Below are positions 53,480 to 61,292 of a stretch of 64,000 nt of DNA, one piece after another (position 1 is the first letter of the stretch; every line of letters begins with the position of its first letter). The DNA lies in contig CAYFTG010000005.1 in assembly GCA_964346175.1 (NCBI GenBank), positions 13,929 through 77,928 on the forward strand. The letters are read 5' to 3'. The notes beneath the pieces are model-generated. The model saw only the letters and a program-made list of their open reading frames with translations, was not told the DNA's origin and made no database searches. The translations under genes and the position numbers were made by a program. Source of the stretch: DTU032 sp964346175. GTDB taxonomy: Bacteria; Bacillota; Clostridia; Saccharofermentanales; DTU023.

Positions 53480-54433
53480 ATGATTCATTACTTCAGGATC
53501 AATGATGAGGATCGGGTAGAGGCCATTGCGAGTGCCTCAGAGGCTACGTGGATTCATCTTGAGGGCAGCTCAGAGGAGCTGCTGCAAAGTTTTGCCGACA
53601 CTTACTCTTTTCCTCCTGACTATTTAACATCTACACTGGATTCGGACGAAGTTTCGCGTGCAGAAAACCTAGATCAAGAGCGCCTTGAATTACCGGTTCT
53701 GCTGCTCCTGCTTTATCCCGTAGCGGAAGGGGGTAGGGGCAGTGGCTGTTTTATCACGGAGACAATTTCCATTATTCTACTGGACAAGCTAGTGATTACT
53801 TCCGCTCGGAATACGCCGGGTTTTTTGCAGGATATCCGGAATAATCGCTTTGATCTCGTACGTGATCTGCAGGATAGCAGGGGCATCGTTATAGAGATAG
53901 CTTGGCGGATCGCCAAATCCTTTGTTGAGGCAAGCAGAGTCGTCAGAAGTACAATGGACCAGTTGCAGGAGGAGTTGAGCAAGTCCACGAAGTCGGAGCA
54001 TTTGCTGCGTGTGGCTGATCTGGATAAAAGTATTGTTTTCCTCACGACCGCTCTCGATGAGAACAGGCCGATCTTGGAGGGTATGTCGGAGGCGCCGTAT
54101 CTACTGTATTTAGAGCGATACAAGGAGTGGCTGCACGATGTTCTGGTAGAGAATCATCAGGCGGACTGCATGGCAAACCAAACGAATAAGTTGCTGGAGC
54201 AGCTGGACACGAGCTTTTCCAGTATTATCCAAAATAATCTCAATGTGATTATGAAGATCTTAACCTCGATAACTATCATTATCACGATTCCCATGATTAT
54301 TGCCGGACTGTGGGGAATGAATGTCAGATTGCCCTTTGAAGATCATGCATATGCGCTTGTCTTTACTCTCTTGCTAATGCTTGTATTGATGGTCGCGGCG
54401 TTTATCTTGCTCAAACGCAAGGATTTACTCTAG
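53480..54433 (+). CDS. corA: CorA family magnesium/divalent cation transporter
   Basis: 317 residues with a large cytosolic domain and two C-terminal membrane helices. The signature GMN (WGMNVRLPF) joins the helices, and the second helix ends in the basic KRKDLL. The selectivity block differs from E. coli CorA, as is common in Firmicute members. GGAGG lies before the ATG. Confidence 0.9.
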   Translation: MIHYFRINDEDRVEAIASASEATWIHLEGSSEELLQSFADTYSFPPDYLTSTLDSDEVSRAENLDQERLELPVLLLLLYPVAEGGRGSGCFITETISIILLDKLVITSARNTPGFLQDIRNNRFDLVRDLQDSRGIVIEIAWRIAKSFVEASRVVRSTMDQLQEELSKSTKSEHLLRVADLDKSIVFLTTALDENRPILEGMSEAPYLLYLERYKEWLHDVLVENHQADCMANQTNKLLEQLDTSFSSIIQNNLNVIMKILTSITIIITIPMIIAGLWGMNVRLPFEDHAYALVFTLLLMLVLMVAAFILLKRKDLL

Positions 54434-54517
54434 ATATGTCTAACAGGAGAGAGAGTAAATAAGAGTTACAGGCTCTAAACTATATAGCAAGTGTTTTCAG
54501 TGAAAGGAGAATTTGGA

Positions 54518-55069
54518 ATGATAAAAGTTGGAGTTTTAGTAGGAAGTTTAAGAAAAGAATCATATACAAGAAAACTGGCAGAAAATCTGGTGGAATATTT
54601 CCCCGAAGATTATGAGACCGAATTTATTGAGATCGGGAATCTGCCTTTTTACAATGAGGACCTCGATGCCGGCAATCCACCGGAGGAGTATGTCAAGTTC
54701 CGTGAGAAGATGCACGAAAAGGATGCTTTCCTCTTCGTGACACCGGAGTATAATCGCTCGGTACCGGCAGTATTGAAGAATGCTTTGGATGTTGGTTCAC
54801 GTCCTTACGGTCACAGTGTCTGGGCAGGCAAGACCGGTGCAATCGTAAGTAACTCGCCTTCAAATTTGAGTGGCTTCGGTGCGAACCACCACCTGCGCCA
54901 GTCAATGGTCTTCCTTGATGTACAGATGTTGAAACAACCGGAAGCATATATTGCTAATGTTGCTGATCTGCTGGACGATGATGGGAAAGTTAATAACGAA
55001 GGTAGCAGAAAGTTCCTGAAATCTGTTATTGATGCTTTTGTTGAATTGACTAACCTGTTTAGAGCGTAA
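54518..55069 (+). CDS. NADPH-dependent FMN reductase family protein
   Basis: 183-residue flavodoxin-fold protein: VGSLRKESYTRKLAENL binds the FMN phosphate and TPEYNRSVPAVLKNALD is the family signature. ATG 54518 is eight bases from AAAGGAG and gives the family N-terminus; the upstream opening at 54491 is not supported. Likely a chromate/quinone/FMN reductase. The plus strand ends in an assembly gap 57 bases further on. Confidence 0.9.
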   Translation: MIKVGVLVGSLRKESYTRKLAENLVEYFPEDYETEFIEIGNLPFYNEDLDAGNPPEEYVKFREKMHEKDAFLFVTPEYNRSVPAVLKNALDVGSRPYGHSVWAGKTGAIVSNSPSNLSGFGANHHLRQSMVFLDVQMLKQPEAYIANVADLLDDDGKVNNEGSRKFLKSVIDAFVELTNLFRA

Positions 55070-55126
55070 GCTAAGAGATGAGCAGTTGTGGTGAGCCGAA
55101 GTGCCGTAGGTACCGGTTTTAGCTTG

Positions 55127-55226
55127 NNNNNNNNNNNNNNNNNNNNNNNNNNNNNNNNNNNNNNNNNNNNNNNNNNNNNNNNNNNNNNNNNNNNNNNNNN
55201 NNNNNNNNNNNNNNNNNNNNNNNNNN
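55127..55226. other. Assembly gap (100 N)
   Basis: Exactly 100 N, a placeholder length. A coding frame resumes immediately on the right, so at least part of one gene is missing here. Confidence 0.99.
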
Positions 55227-55355
55227 GGAGAGTTTTTAGGTATTGAGGATGTGCCTTTAGATGACAATTCCTTCGTGTGGCTGGGTAAGAAAAATCGCAT
55301 CTACAGATTTGACCTGACTCGGGAAGAAGCTTACTGTCCCGGTCTACAAAAATAG
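55227..55355 (+). CDS. C-terminal fragment of an unrecognised protein (5' partial at gap)
   Basis: The frame running out of the gap encodes 42 residues (starting GEFLGIEDVPLDDNSF, ending EEAYCPGLQK). I do not recognise it. The rest lies in the gap. Confidence 0.5.
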   Translation, partial: GEFLGIEDVPLDDNSFVWLGKKNRIYRFDLTREEAYCPGLQK

Positions 55356-55461
55356 GAGTCGAGAAATTTGTGCAATTTTTTTCATTAAATTTACATCATT
55401 CTCACATATTCAAATTATATGATCTAGAATATGTACTGGATAGGGTGAGGAGGCGTTATTA

Positions 55462-56703
55462 GTGAAAATTGGTCTTTTTAGTGATGCATATCTGCCTCAA
55501 ATCGGTGGTGTCTCCACAGCGACATCTCTGATCAAAAAATATCTCAGCGCTCTAGGTCACGATGTCTACGTGATTACTCCCTCTGATCCGGAGGAGCTGG
55601 AAGAAGAGCACGTTATTCGAGTACCTAGCATGCCCTTTGTTAGTGCAAAGCGTTTGGCTTTCCTCGTCCCTCCTGCAACCTATAAAAGAATTAAAAGTCT
55701 TAATTTCGACATAGTTCACAGCCAGACTGAATTTGCCATGGGTGATCTGGCGCGAAAGATCAGCGCAGATTTAGGGATACCGCACGTACACACTTTTCAT
55801 ACTCTCTACGAAGATTGGTTGCGGGGACAGTTAGGGGAGGGGCGCGCCAGTAAGACCGCACGCAATTTTATTCGTCGTTTCTCCACCAATTTCTGCAACA
55901 GCGTCGACTACATACTTGTACCTACTGCAAAAACCGAAAAGGTCCTGCTCGCCTATGGCGTGACCACTCCTTTGCATATTTTGCCTACCGGCATTGAGCT
56001 CGAGCGCTTCTCTGCTGCAACGACGGACAAAGAGAGAAGAAGGTCTTTGCGTCGTGAATTGAACATTCCTCAGGATGCTTTCGTTTTGCTTTTTGTGGGG
56101 AGAATTTCTCATGAGAAGGCAATTTTGGAGATTTTGGAATATTTCCCTCAAGTCCTAGCGGAGAACAAAAATACATATATTGTTTTGGTTGGATCTGGCC
56201 CCCAGTTGCACGAGTACTCAGAGCTTGTGGAAGAGGCTGCTCTGGGGGAGAATATTAGATTTGTCGGACCCGTTCCTCCGGAAGATGTACCTGCTTATTA
56301 TGCGCTGGGGGATGTTTTCACTAGTGCTTCGCGTAGTGAAACGCAGGGCTTAACTTATATTGAAGCAATGGCGACGGGACTGCCCTTGCTAGTTTTCTAT
56401 GATGATTGTCTCCAAGGAGTTTTTGAGGAAGCGAAGAACGGTTTTTCGTTCAAGTCAGCTGAAGAGTTTCAACGCGGTGTACGGCTTTTGCAAGGGGATT
56501 TAGCTTTGCGCAGCGATATGTCGGAGGCTGCGATCGCTAGCAGCAAGCGTTTTTCGGTGCAAAGCTTTGCTGAGCAGATTCTAGCTATATACCAAACGCA
56601 GATTGCAGAACAAAAGAAAAACCAGATCAACGATTCGGAACGCAAAGTTTCTAGCTCTAGAAACAGAAAAAAAGACCGTCCCTCGAGGGGACGATCTCTT
56701 TAA
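55462..56703 (+). CDS. Glycosyltransferase family 4 (GT-B) protein
   Basis: 413 residues with an N-terminal SDAYLPQIGGVSTATSLIKK block and a C-terminal GT4 region (LLFVGRISHEKAI, then SETQGLTYIEAMATGLPLL with the EX7E glutamate). Similar proteins add glucose or galactose to diacylglycerol in Firmicutes. It starts with GTG after GAGGAGG. The last ~30 residues are basic and low complexity and overlap the terminator of the opposing purine phosphorylase gene. Confidence 0.9.
   Translation: MKIGLFSDAYLPQIGGVSTATSLIKKYLSALGHDVYVITPSDPEELEEEHVIRVPSMPFVSAKRLAFLVPPATYKRIKSLNFDIVHSQTEFAMGDLARKISADLGIPHVHTFHTLYEDWLRGQLGEGRASKTARNFIRRFSTNFCNSVDYILVPTAKTEKVLLAYGVTTPLHILPTGIELERFSAATTDKERRRSLRRELNIPQDAFVLLFVGRISHEKAILEILEYFPQVLAENKNTYIVLVGSGPQLHEYSELVEEAALGENIRFVGPVPPEDVPAYYALGDVFTSASRSETQGLTYIEAMATGLPLLVFYDDCLQGVFEEAKNGFSFKSAEEFQRGVRLLQGDLALRSDMSEAAIASSKRFSVQSFAEQILAIYQTQIAEQKKNQINDSERKVSSSRNRKKDRPSRGRSL
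56666..56697 (-). terminator. Terminator of deoD, inside the glycosyltransferase 3' end
   Basis: On the minus strand, a CGTCCC/GGGACG stem with three further pairs across a mismatch is followed by seven T. It lies wholly within the plus-strand glycosyltransferase frame. Confidence 0.75.
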
Positions 56704-56728
56704 ACTTTTAGCGAATATAATCTAGCGA

Positions 56729-57448
56729 TTAAAGTATGCCTAGGGCGATCTCCATCATATTGGTAAAGCTTTTCTCTCGCTCCTCGGCTGTGGTCTCCTT
56801 AAATTCGTAGATAGTATCGGAGACGGTGAGTAGGCAGGCGCCCTGCTTGCCGGTGATCTTAGCATTGTGGAAAAGTGCGAAACTTTCCATCTCTACGCAG
56901 AGGCAGTCGTGGTCTTGGTGCAATACCTGCCATAAGGGACGTTCGCCTTCTGGAGTTTCTTCGTAATAAAAGACATCGCTGGAATAGGTTCTGCCTTCGA
57001 AGATAGGAATATCCAGATCTTTAGCGCTTGCACGCAGCCTAGCAGTCAAGTCGGGGCTGGCTTCCAGTACTTTCTGATCATAGCCCGATTGCATTTTGGC
57101 GTAAGTGGTGTCGGAGTAGGCATCGGTTATCAAGAGGACGTCAAATAGGTCCAGTTTCTCATCATAAGCACCGCAGCTGCCGACGCGGATGATGTTGTCA
57201 ACATCGTATTCAGTGAACAACTCATAGGAATAGATACCGATAGAGGGCTGTCCCATGCCGCTGCCCATGACTGAAACGTCTTTTCCCTTGTATTTGCCGG
57301 TGTAGCCAAGCATGCCGCGAACTTCATTGAAAAGAACAGCGTCTTCTAGGAAGTTTTCTGCGATGAATTTTGCGCGCAAAGGGTCTCCGGGCATCAAAAC
57401 AGTTTTGGCTATTTCGCCTTTTCGTGCAGAGTTATGAGGTGTAGACAT
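56729..57448 (-). CDS. deoD: Purine nucleoside phosphorylase, DeoD type
   Basis: 239 residues. MPGDPLRAKFIAENFL, the IGIYSYELF block, VGSCGAY, the active-site VEMESFALF segment and the late LLTVSD motif identify the hexameric DeoD type, which cleaves purine (deoxy)ribonucleosides with phosphate. AAAGGAG precedes the ATG. A purine-type permease gene lies further downstream in the window. Confidence 0.95.
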   Translation of the reverse strand: MSTPHNSARKGEIAKTVLMPGDPLRAKFIAENFLEDAVLFNEVRGMLGYTGKYKGKDVSVMGSGMGQPSIGIYSYELFTEYDVDNIIRVGSCGAYDEKLDLFDVLLITDAYSDTTYAKMQSGYDQKVLEASPDLTARLRASAKDLDIPIFEGRTYSSDVFYYEETPEGERPLWQVLHQDHDCLCVEMESFALFHNAKITGKQGACLLTVSDTIYEFKETTAEEREKSFTNMMEIALGIL

Positions 57449-57511
57449 ATAAATTCTCCTTTTCTTAACTTAAGTATTTGTACTTCTTAGCTTATCTCAG
57501 TATAAACAAAA

Positions 57512-57611
57512 NNNNNNNNNNNNNNNNNNNNNNNNNNNNNNNNNNNNNNNNNNNNNNNNNNNNNNNNNNNNNNNNNNNNNNNNNNNNNNNNNNNNNNNNN
57601 NNNNNNNNNNN
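57512..57611. other. Assembly gap (100 N)
   Basis: Exactly 100 N. A partial plus-strand gene runs out of its right side. Confidence 0.99.
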
Positions 57612-57612
57612 G

Positions 57613-57741
57613 GAAGGACATCTCAGCTGCCCACAGTGTGGGCTGGAGCTTGCCCGAAAAGGTAAACACGAGAATAAACTCGCCTTTTGGATCATCCGAG
57701 GCAAGATCAACTACAAAAGACTTGATAATTACCCTCTCTAA
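57613..57741 (+). CDS. C-terminal fragment of a zinc-knuckle protein (5' partial at gap)
   Basis: 42 residues in one frame from the gap edge (EGHLSCPQCGLELARKGKHE, ending RLDNYPL) before TAA. One CPQC knuckle is visible. I cannot name the family. It lies opposite in direction to the heme genes on its right. Confidence 0.45.
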   Translation, partial: EGHLSCPQCGLELARKGKHENKLAFWIIRGKINYKRLDNYPL

Positions 57742-57800
57742 GAGATTTCGGCAAGTCCTATTCGATCACAAGACAATTACAAAACAATCATCAAGCTACA

Positions 57801-58186
57801 TCACTCAGTGACGAGTATACCTACCCGCTCAGCTCGACTGAGTACACTAACACCGTGCGGTGACACATCACGAATTTCATCGCTATAATCTTTGCCCGCC
57901 ATAAAGCGGCCATCTGCGTGCATGCCTCCGGACCACTCCGGTACATCAGTCACATCGTAGACAACTCCGTCGACTGCGATATAGGCTCTCCGGCCTTCTT
58001 GGCCGTCAAACTCAGCCAACTCTTCCAAGGTGAAACTTTCTTCTGTTCCATTGCCTGTAGTTCCGGGATCCGTTGGATCTGTGCCGTTAGCACAGGCTAC
58101 AAGCAGTAGAGATAAACCGAGACTCAGTGCTAGCAGAAGTAGATACTTTTCCTTGTATGCGAAGTTTTTGTATTAGACTTTTTCAT
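57801..58186 (-). CDS. Cytochrome b5-like heme-binding lipoprotein, frameshifted
   Basis: The mature region is a short cytochrome b5-like domain (YIAVDGVVYDVTDVPEW, then SGGMHADG and VSPHGVSVL, where the two His are probable heme ligands). Reading upstream in the same frame gives a lipoprotein signal: hydrophobic LLLLALSLGLSLLLVAC with lipobox LVAC. The ATG with AAGGAGG (58184-58186) is in another frame. One extra base between about 58160 and 58176, for example in the T5 run 58165-58169, would join them into one 129-residue lipoprotein. It is either a base-calling error or a recent mutation. Confidence 0.65.
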
Positions 58187-58205
58187 CTTTGGGCCTCCTT
58201 AGCAA

Positions 58206-58619
58206 TTAACGCCCTCGCAAGACTATATGCAAGATTATGGAGATAGTGGACAGTATGGCCACGGTGCGGTGGATATAAAACCAGGCCGACCTTTTTTTCT
58301 TACGAAGATAGTGACCATAGGCTCCAAGTAATACATTGAGTACAAGTAGAGAAGCTGCTACGATACCGCTGCTTGATACCCAGCGGTACTGGACTTGGAT
58401 AATGAGATGGACGATCAGCATGACGGTCGTAAAAATCGCAAAAAACCGATGGTACCTAATAATAATCTGCTGTACCTTCGTGTAGCCCTTCTTAAACTTC
58501 GATTTCGCTTCAAGCTTTGCGACCCATTTTCTCTGAATGATTTTTACCGGATAAGTCATAAGAGTCAAAAAAAGACCGGCAATGATTAGCCATCCAAACA
58601 AACTTCCATATGCGTCCAT
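58206..58619 (-). CDS. Membrane b-type cytochrome-like protein
   Basis: About 137 residues with four membrane helices. His residues lie where heme ligands sit in small b561/ferric-reductase-like proteins: YHRFFAIFTTVMLIVHLI in one helix pair and YIHRTVAILSTISIILHIV in the last. The start is uncertain: ATG at 58617-58619 has GAGG six bases upstream, whereas ATG 58646 has none. Its stop is 20 bases before the lipoprotein gene, so the two form an operon. Together they could move electrons between the membrane and an outside heme protein. Confidence 0.7.
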   Translation of the reverse strand: MDAYGSLFGWLIIAGLFLTLMTYPVKIIQRKWVAKLEAKSKFKKGYTKVQQIIIRYHRFFAIFTTVMLIVHLIIQVQYRWVSSSGIVAASLLVLNVLLGAYGHYLRKKKRSAWFYIHRTVAILSTISIILHIVLRGR

Positions 58620-58759
58620 AGACTGCCTCACTTCCTGAGATGCCATCAATATCGAACTTTAGAACATGTTTTTAGTCTATAGGCGTGAGGACATTTTGTA
58701 GTAACCGTTAACACAATTGAATTTGCTAAAATGCCGGCCCTTGATCGTCGGATTTTCCA

Positions 58760-59236
58760 TCATCTCACTGCAGAATAGAGCTTATCGATCAGGTTGATAA
58801 TGTCTTCGTCTTCTGAGATATCATCCATGGCTTGACCGTAATGAACGTAGCGCACTATTCCTTCCTTGTCGACCAAAATCTGCGCCGGCATACGACCTAA
58901 TTTAAGAGGCTTAAACTCCTGCCCGTATAGTTTGAGCACCCGATGTTTCTCATCGGGAATACCATAGAACTCGAAGCCCTGACCCTCCCAAAAATCATTA
59001 AAATCCTCCGGGTCTTCCGGACCGATCGCAACCACAATCGTGTCTCTAGCTTTAAACTTCTCATAATCTTGATGCAACTGCATCATATGCTGTCTGCAAT
59101 AAGGTCAAGTAAAGCCCCTATTCAAGACGACGAGTACATTAGATTGATTACGGAAGTCCGAAAGTTTGAACATATTTCCTTGGATATCAGTGATTTCAAA
59201 ATCCGGAGCAGCTTGTCCTATTTTTAACTTTGACAT
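58760..59236 (-). CDS. Selenocysteine-containing peroxiredoxin-like (AhpC/TSA) protein
   Basis: ATG at 59234-59236 (GAGG upstream) opens a redoxin frame of 158 residues: KIGQAAPDFEITDIQGNMFKL, then VLVVLNRGFT, then an in-frame TGA at codon 44, then PYCRQHMMQLHQDYEKF and a normal redoxin C-terminal half (RMPAQILVDKEGIVRYVHYG). The TGA stands exactly where homologues have the first Cys of CPxC (the RGxxCPYC region), so it is read as Sec in a UxxC redox motif. A SECIS-like hairpin follows 19 bases later. A plain nonsense mutation is the alternative but would not explain the hairpin or the intact frame on both sides. Confidence 0.82.
59070..59085 (-). promoter_or_regulatory. Candidate bacterial SECIS element
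   Basis: On the minus strand TGATGC-AGTT-GCATCA folds into a 6-bp stem with the 4-base loop AGTT, holding the G and U expected in a SelB-binding apical loop. A further CATA/TATG pairing extends it across a 4-base bulge. The stem starts 19 bases after the TGA at 59105-59107, within the usual bacterial spacing. Confidence 0.7.
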
Positions 59237-59384
59237 CTTCAGATCCTCGCTTTCTCGAGTATCTCTTCAGGTCTCCATATCTTTAAAGTGCACTTTGAGA
59301 AAGCAAGATGCAAGTTCCGTTGCCCTCGTTATCTAAAAAGCTTAAACGGTATCATTTAGCACAAATTCGCATTTTGGGACAAAC

Positions 59385-59425
59385 AAAAACCACCTCCGAC
59401 AAAATCTCTTTCATCATGAGGTGGT
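59385..59425 (-). terminator. Terminator of the tRNA-Ser genes
   Basis: On the minus strand ACCACCTC pairs with GAGGTGGT, followed by TTTTTG. It stands just after the tRNA-Ser(GCU) gene. Confidence 0.7.
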
Positions 59426-59433
59426 ATTTGCTA

Positions 59434-59523
59434 TGGCGGAGAAGGAGGGATTTGAACCCTCGCTGGAGTTGCCCCCACTAACGGTTTAGCAAACCGTCCT
59501 CTTCACCACTTGAGTACTTCTCC
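59434..59523 (-). tRNA. tRNA-Ser, anticodon GCU
   Basis: 90 bases including an encoded CCA. Acceptor arms GGAGAAG/CTTCTCC, anticodon loop TTGCTAA with GCT, a long variable arm typical of serine tRNAs and a GGTTCAAATCC T-arm. Reads AGC/AGU codons. It is cotranscribed with the second serine tRNA 43 bases upstream. Confidence 0.95.
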
Positions 59524-59566
59524 AATATGTGGAGAGAAAGCTTTACAAAAAATGCCTTCTCTCCGT

Positions 59567-59657
59567 TGGCGGAGAGAGTGGGATTTGAACCCACGGAGGA
59601 CGTGAATCCTCGCCGGTTTTCAAGACCGGTGCCTTCAGCCAGCTCGACCATCTCTCC
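59567..59657 (-). tRNA. tRNA-Ser, anticodon UGA
   Basis: 91 bases with encoded CCA. Acceptor arms GGAGAGA/TCTCTCC, anticodon TGA in CTTGAAA, a long variable arm. It reads UCA-type serine codons. It is not the selenocysteine tRNA, whose anticodon is UCA. Confidence 0.95.
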
Positions 59658-59679
59658 GTTCAAGTCGCGCAGCTTGATT

Positions 59680-59709
59680 AGTGTAACTGAGAAGGGCTTC
59701 AATTGTCAA
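59680..59709 (-). promoter_or_regulatory. Promoter of the tRNA-Ser pair
   Basis: On the minus strand TTGACA (59704-59709) and TACACT (59680-59685) with an 18-base spacer, about 23 bases before the first tRNA. Confidence 0.75.
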
Positions 59710-59738
59710 TTATTTTAACGTTAAAAGTCATTAATTTC

Positions 59739-59770
59739 AAAAAAACACCCCGGTGTTCGATTCCGGGGTG
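59739..59770 (-). terminator. Terminator of the NCS2 permease gene
   Basis: On the minus strand CACCCCGG/CCGGGGTG with a 9-base loop and seven T. Confidence 0.93.
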
Positions 59771-59803
59771 CTGAGACATTTTTAAAAACTGTATTTTTTC
59801 GAC

Positions 59804-61171
59804 CTATAGGAAGATATAGCGCAGAACGAATAGCGCGGCCAGTACATACATCAGCGGGCTAATCTTCTTGCGGTTCTCTTTGCCGGTCAAGAAATTGATA
59901 ATAACGTAGAAGATAATTCCGAAGGAAATACCTTCAGCAATGCTGTAGAAGAACGGCATTGCAATAATTGTGATATAGGCAGGAACTGCATCAGTCAGAC
60001 TATCGAAGTCAATCTTTAAGACTGAGGACAACATCAGGAAGCCGACATAGATCAGAGCAGCGCCGGTCGCAAAGGCCGGGATAGAAATGAATATCGGTGA
60101 CAAGATGATGGCGACTAGGAACAGGACACCGGTAGTTAAAGCCGTCAGCCCTGTACGTCCACCTTCTGCCACACCTGCTGAACTTTCAACAAAGGTCGTA
60201 ACCGTCGATGTGCCGAGCAAAGCGCCCGCTGTCGTACCGATTGAATCAGCCATAAGTGCACCTTGAATATTCGGTAGTCTGCCTTCTTCGTCCAACATAT
60301 CAGCTTTGGTAGCAACGCCGATTAGCGTTCCCAGAGTGTCGAACATGTCAACGAAGAGGAAGGCGAAGATGATTGCGATGAAGTCTGCTATGTTCTGCAG
60401 ATTAATCATATCAAAATTGAGTGCCTGTCCTGCAAGTTGACCAAACTCTTGGAAGTGAGTGCCGATGGCGAATGTAGGATAGAGTGAGAAGAAACCTTCT
60501 GCCGGATTAGGTACGTAAAGTCCAACCAGCTGAGCGATCATACCTAAGATCCAGGCACCTACAATACCAAACAGGATGGCGCCTTTCACTCTCTTATGGC
60601 TCAAGATACCAATGATAAGTACACCTATCAAGCACAGAATAGCGGAAATGCCTGCTGTGTGGATGGCGTCTTTGAATTTGTAAAATTCAACTAATGTAGC
60701 TCCGCCTCTGACCAAGTTAGCATTCTGCAAGCCGATAAAAGCTATGAAAAGACCAATACCGGCGCTGACCGCATGCTTGAGTGGCAAAGGAATCGAATCG
60801 AAGATTGCTTCACGAACGTTTGTCAATGAAAGGACGATGAAGATTAAACCTTCAATTAGTACAGCAAATAAAGCCGTCTGATAGCTGTAACCCATCCCAA
60901 TTACGACCGTGTAAGCAAAGTAGGCATTTAAACCCATTCCAGGTGCCAGTGCAAAAGGCAGCTTAGCCATGAAAGCCATACATGCACAAGCAATTGCTGA
61001 AGACAATGCAGTGGCAATAAGGACACCGCCGGCGGGCATTCCAGCTTCGCTCAGGATTTGCGGGTTTACAGCCAAGATGTAAGCCATCGTCATGAAGGTA
61101 GTAAGACCGGCCATCATTTCAGTTTTGACGTCGGTATTATGTTCCTTCAGTTTGAATGCTTTTTCAAACAT
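59804..61171 (-). CDS. NCS2 family purine/xanthine-uracil permease
   Basis: 455-residue transporter of the AzgA/PbuG-like branch (guanine/hypoxanthine type) with about 13 membrane helices. The start MFEKAFKLKEHNTDVKTEMMAGLTTFMTMAYIL, the FALAPGMGLNAYFAY block and GTSTVTTFVESSAGVAEGGRTGL are signatures of this branch. It probably imports hypoxanthine, guanine or adenine. AGGAGG precedes the ATG. No purine riboswitch is seen in its leader; instead a repeated TCTAGAGAGA is present. Confidence 0.9.
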   Translation of the reverse strand: MFEKAFKLKEHNTDVKTEMMAGLTTFMTMAYILAVNPQILSEAGMPAGGVLIATALSSAIACACMAFMAKLPFALAPGMGLNAYFAYTVVIGMGYSYQTALFAVLIEGLIFIVLSLTNVREAIFDSIPLPLKHAVSAGIGLFIAFIGLQNANLVRGGATLVEFYKFKDAIHTAGISAILCLIGVLIIGILSHKRVKGAILFGIVGAWILGMIAQLVGLYVPNPAEGFFSLYPTFAIGTHFQEFGQLAGQALNFDMINLQNIADFIAIIFAFLFVDMFDTLGTLIGVATKADMLDEEGRLPNIQGALMADSIGTTAGALLGTSTVTTFVESSAGVAEGGRTGLTALTTGVLFLVAIILSPIFISIPAFATGAALIYVGFLMLSSVLKIDFDSLTDAVPAYITIIAMPFFYSIAEGISFGIIFYVIINFLTGKENRKKISPLMYVLAALFVLRYIFL

Positions 61172-61195
61172 ATTTTACCTCCTCTTTTTTTCTTC

Positions 61196-61231
61196 TCTAG
61201 AGAGAGTCCTATTATGTCTTTTCTAGAGAGA
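61196..61231. repeat. Two copies of TCTAGAGAGA in the permease leader
   Basis: TCTAGAGAGA at 61196-61205 and 61222-61231, 26 bases apart, sit between the predicted promoter and the permease start. The first copy is centred in a palindrome (TCTCTAGAGA). They may be operator half-sites or, in RNA, one hairpin. Confidence 0.45.
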
Positions 61232-61263
61232 AACGTCTCACTAGTAAGAATATCACTTAAATT

Positions 61264-61292
61264 CTTATATATCAATATAAATATTAGCGCAA
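61264..61292 (-). promoter_or_regulatory. Possible promoter of the NCS2 permease
   Basis: On the minus strand TTGCGC (61287-61292) and TATAAG (61264-61269), 17 bases apart. Moderate match. The rest of the 61172-61509 intergenic region holds the permease leader repeats, the ileS promoter and a weak hairpin, and no gene. Confidence 0.4.

Noticed and set aside
58760..59086. Reading the redoxin gene as a short protein beginning at MMQLHQ
   Set aside because: This would lack the first beta strands and the redox motif of the fold. No ribosome site precedes it, and the upstream frame is continuous except for the TGA.
59567..59657. Selenocysteine tRNA near the selenoprotein gene
   Set aside because: The anticodon is UGA (serine), not UCA, and the acceptor/T arms have normal serine-tRNA lengths.
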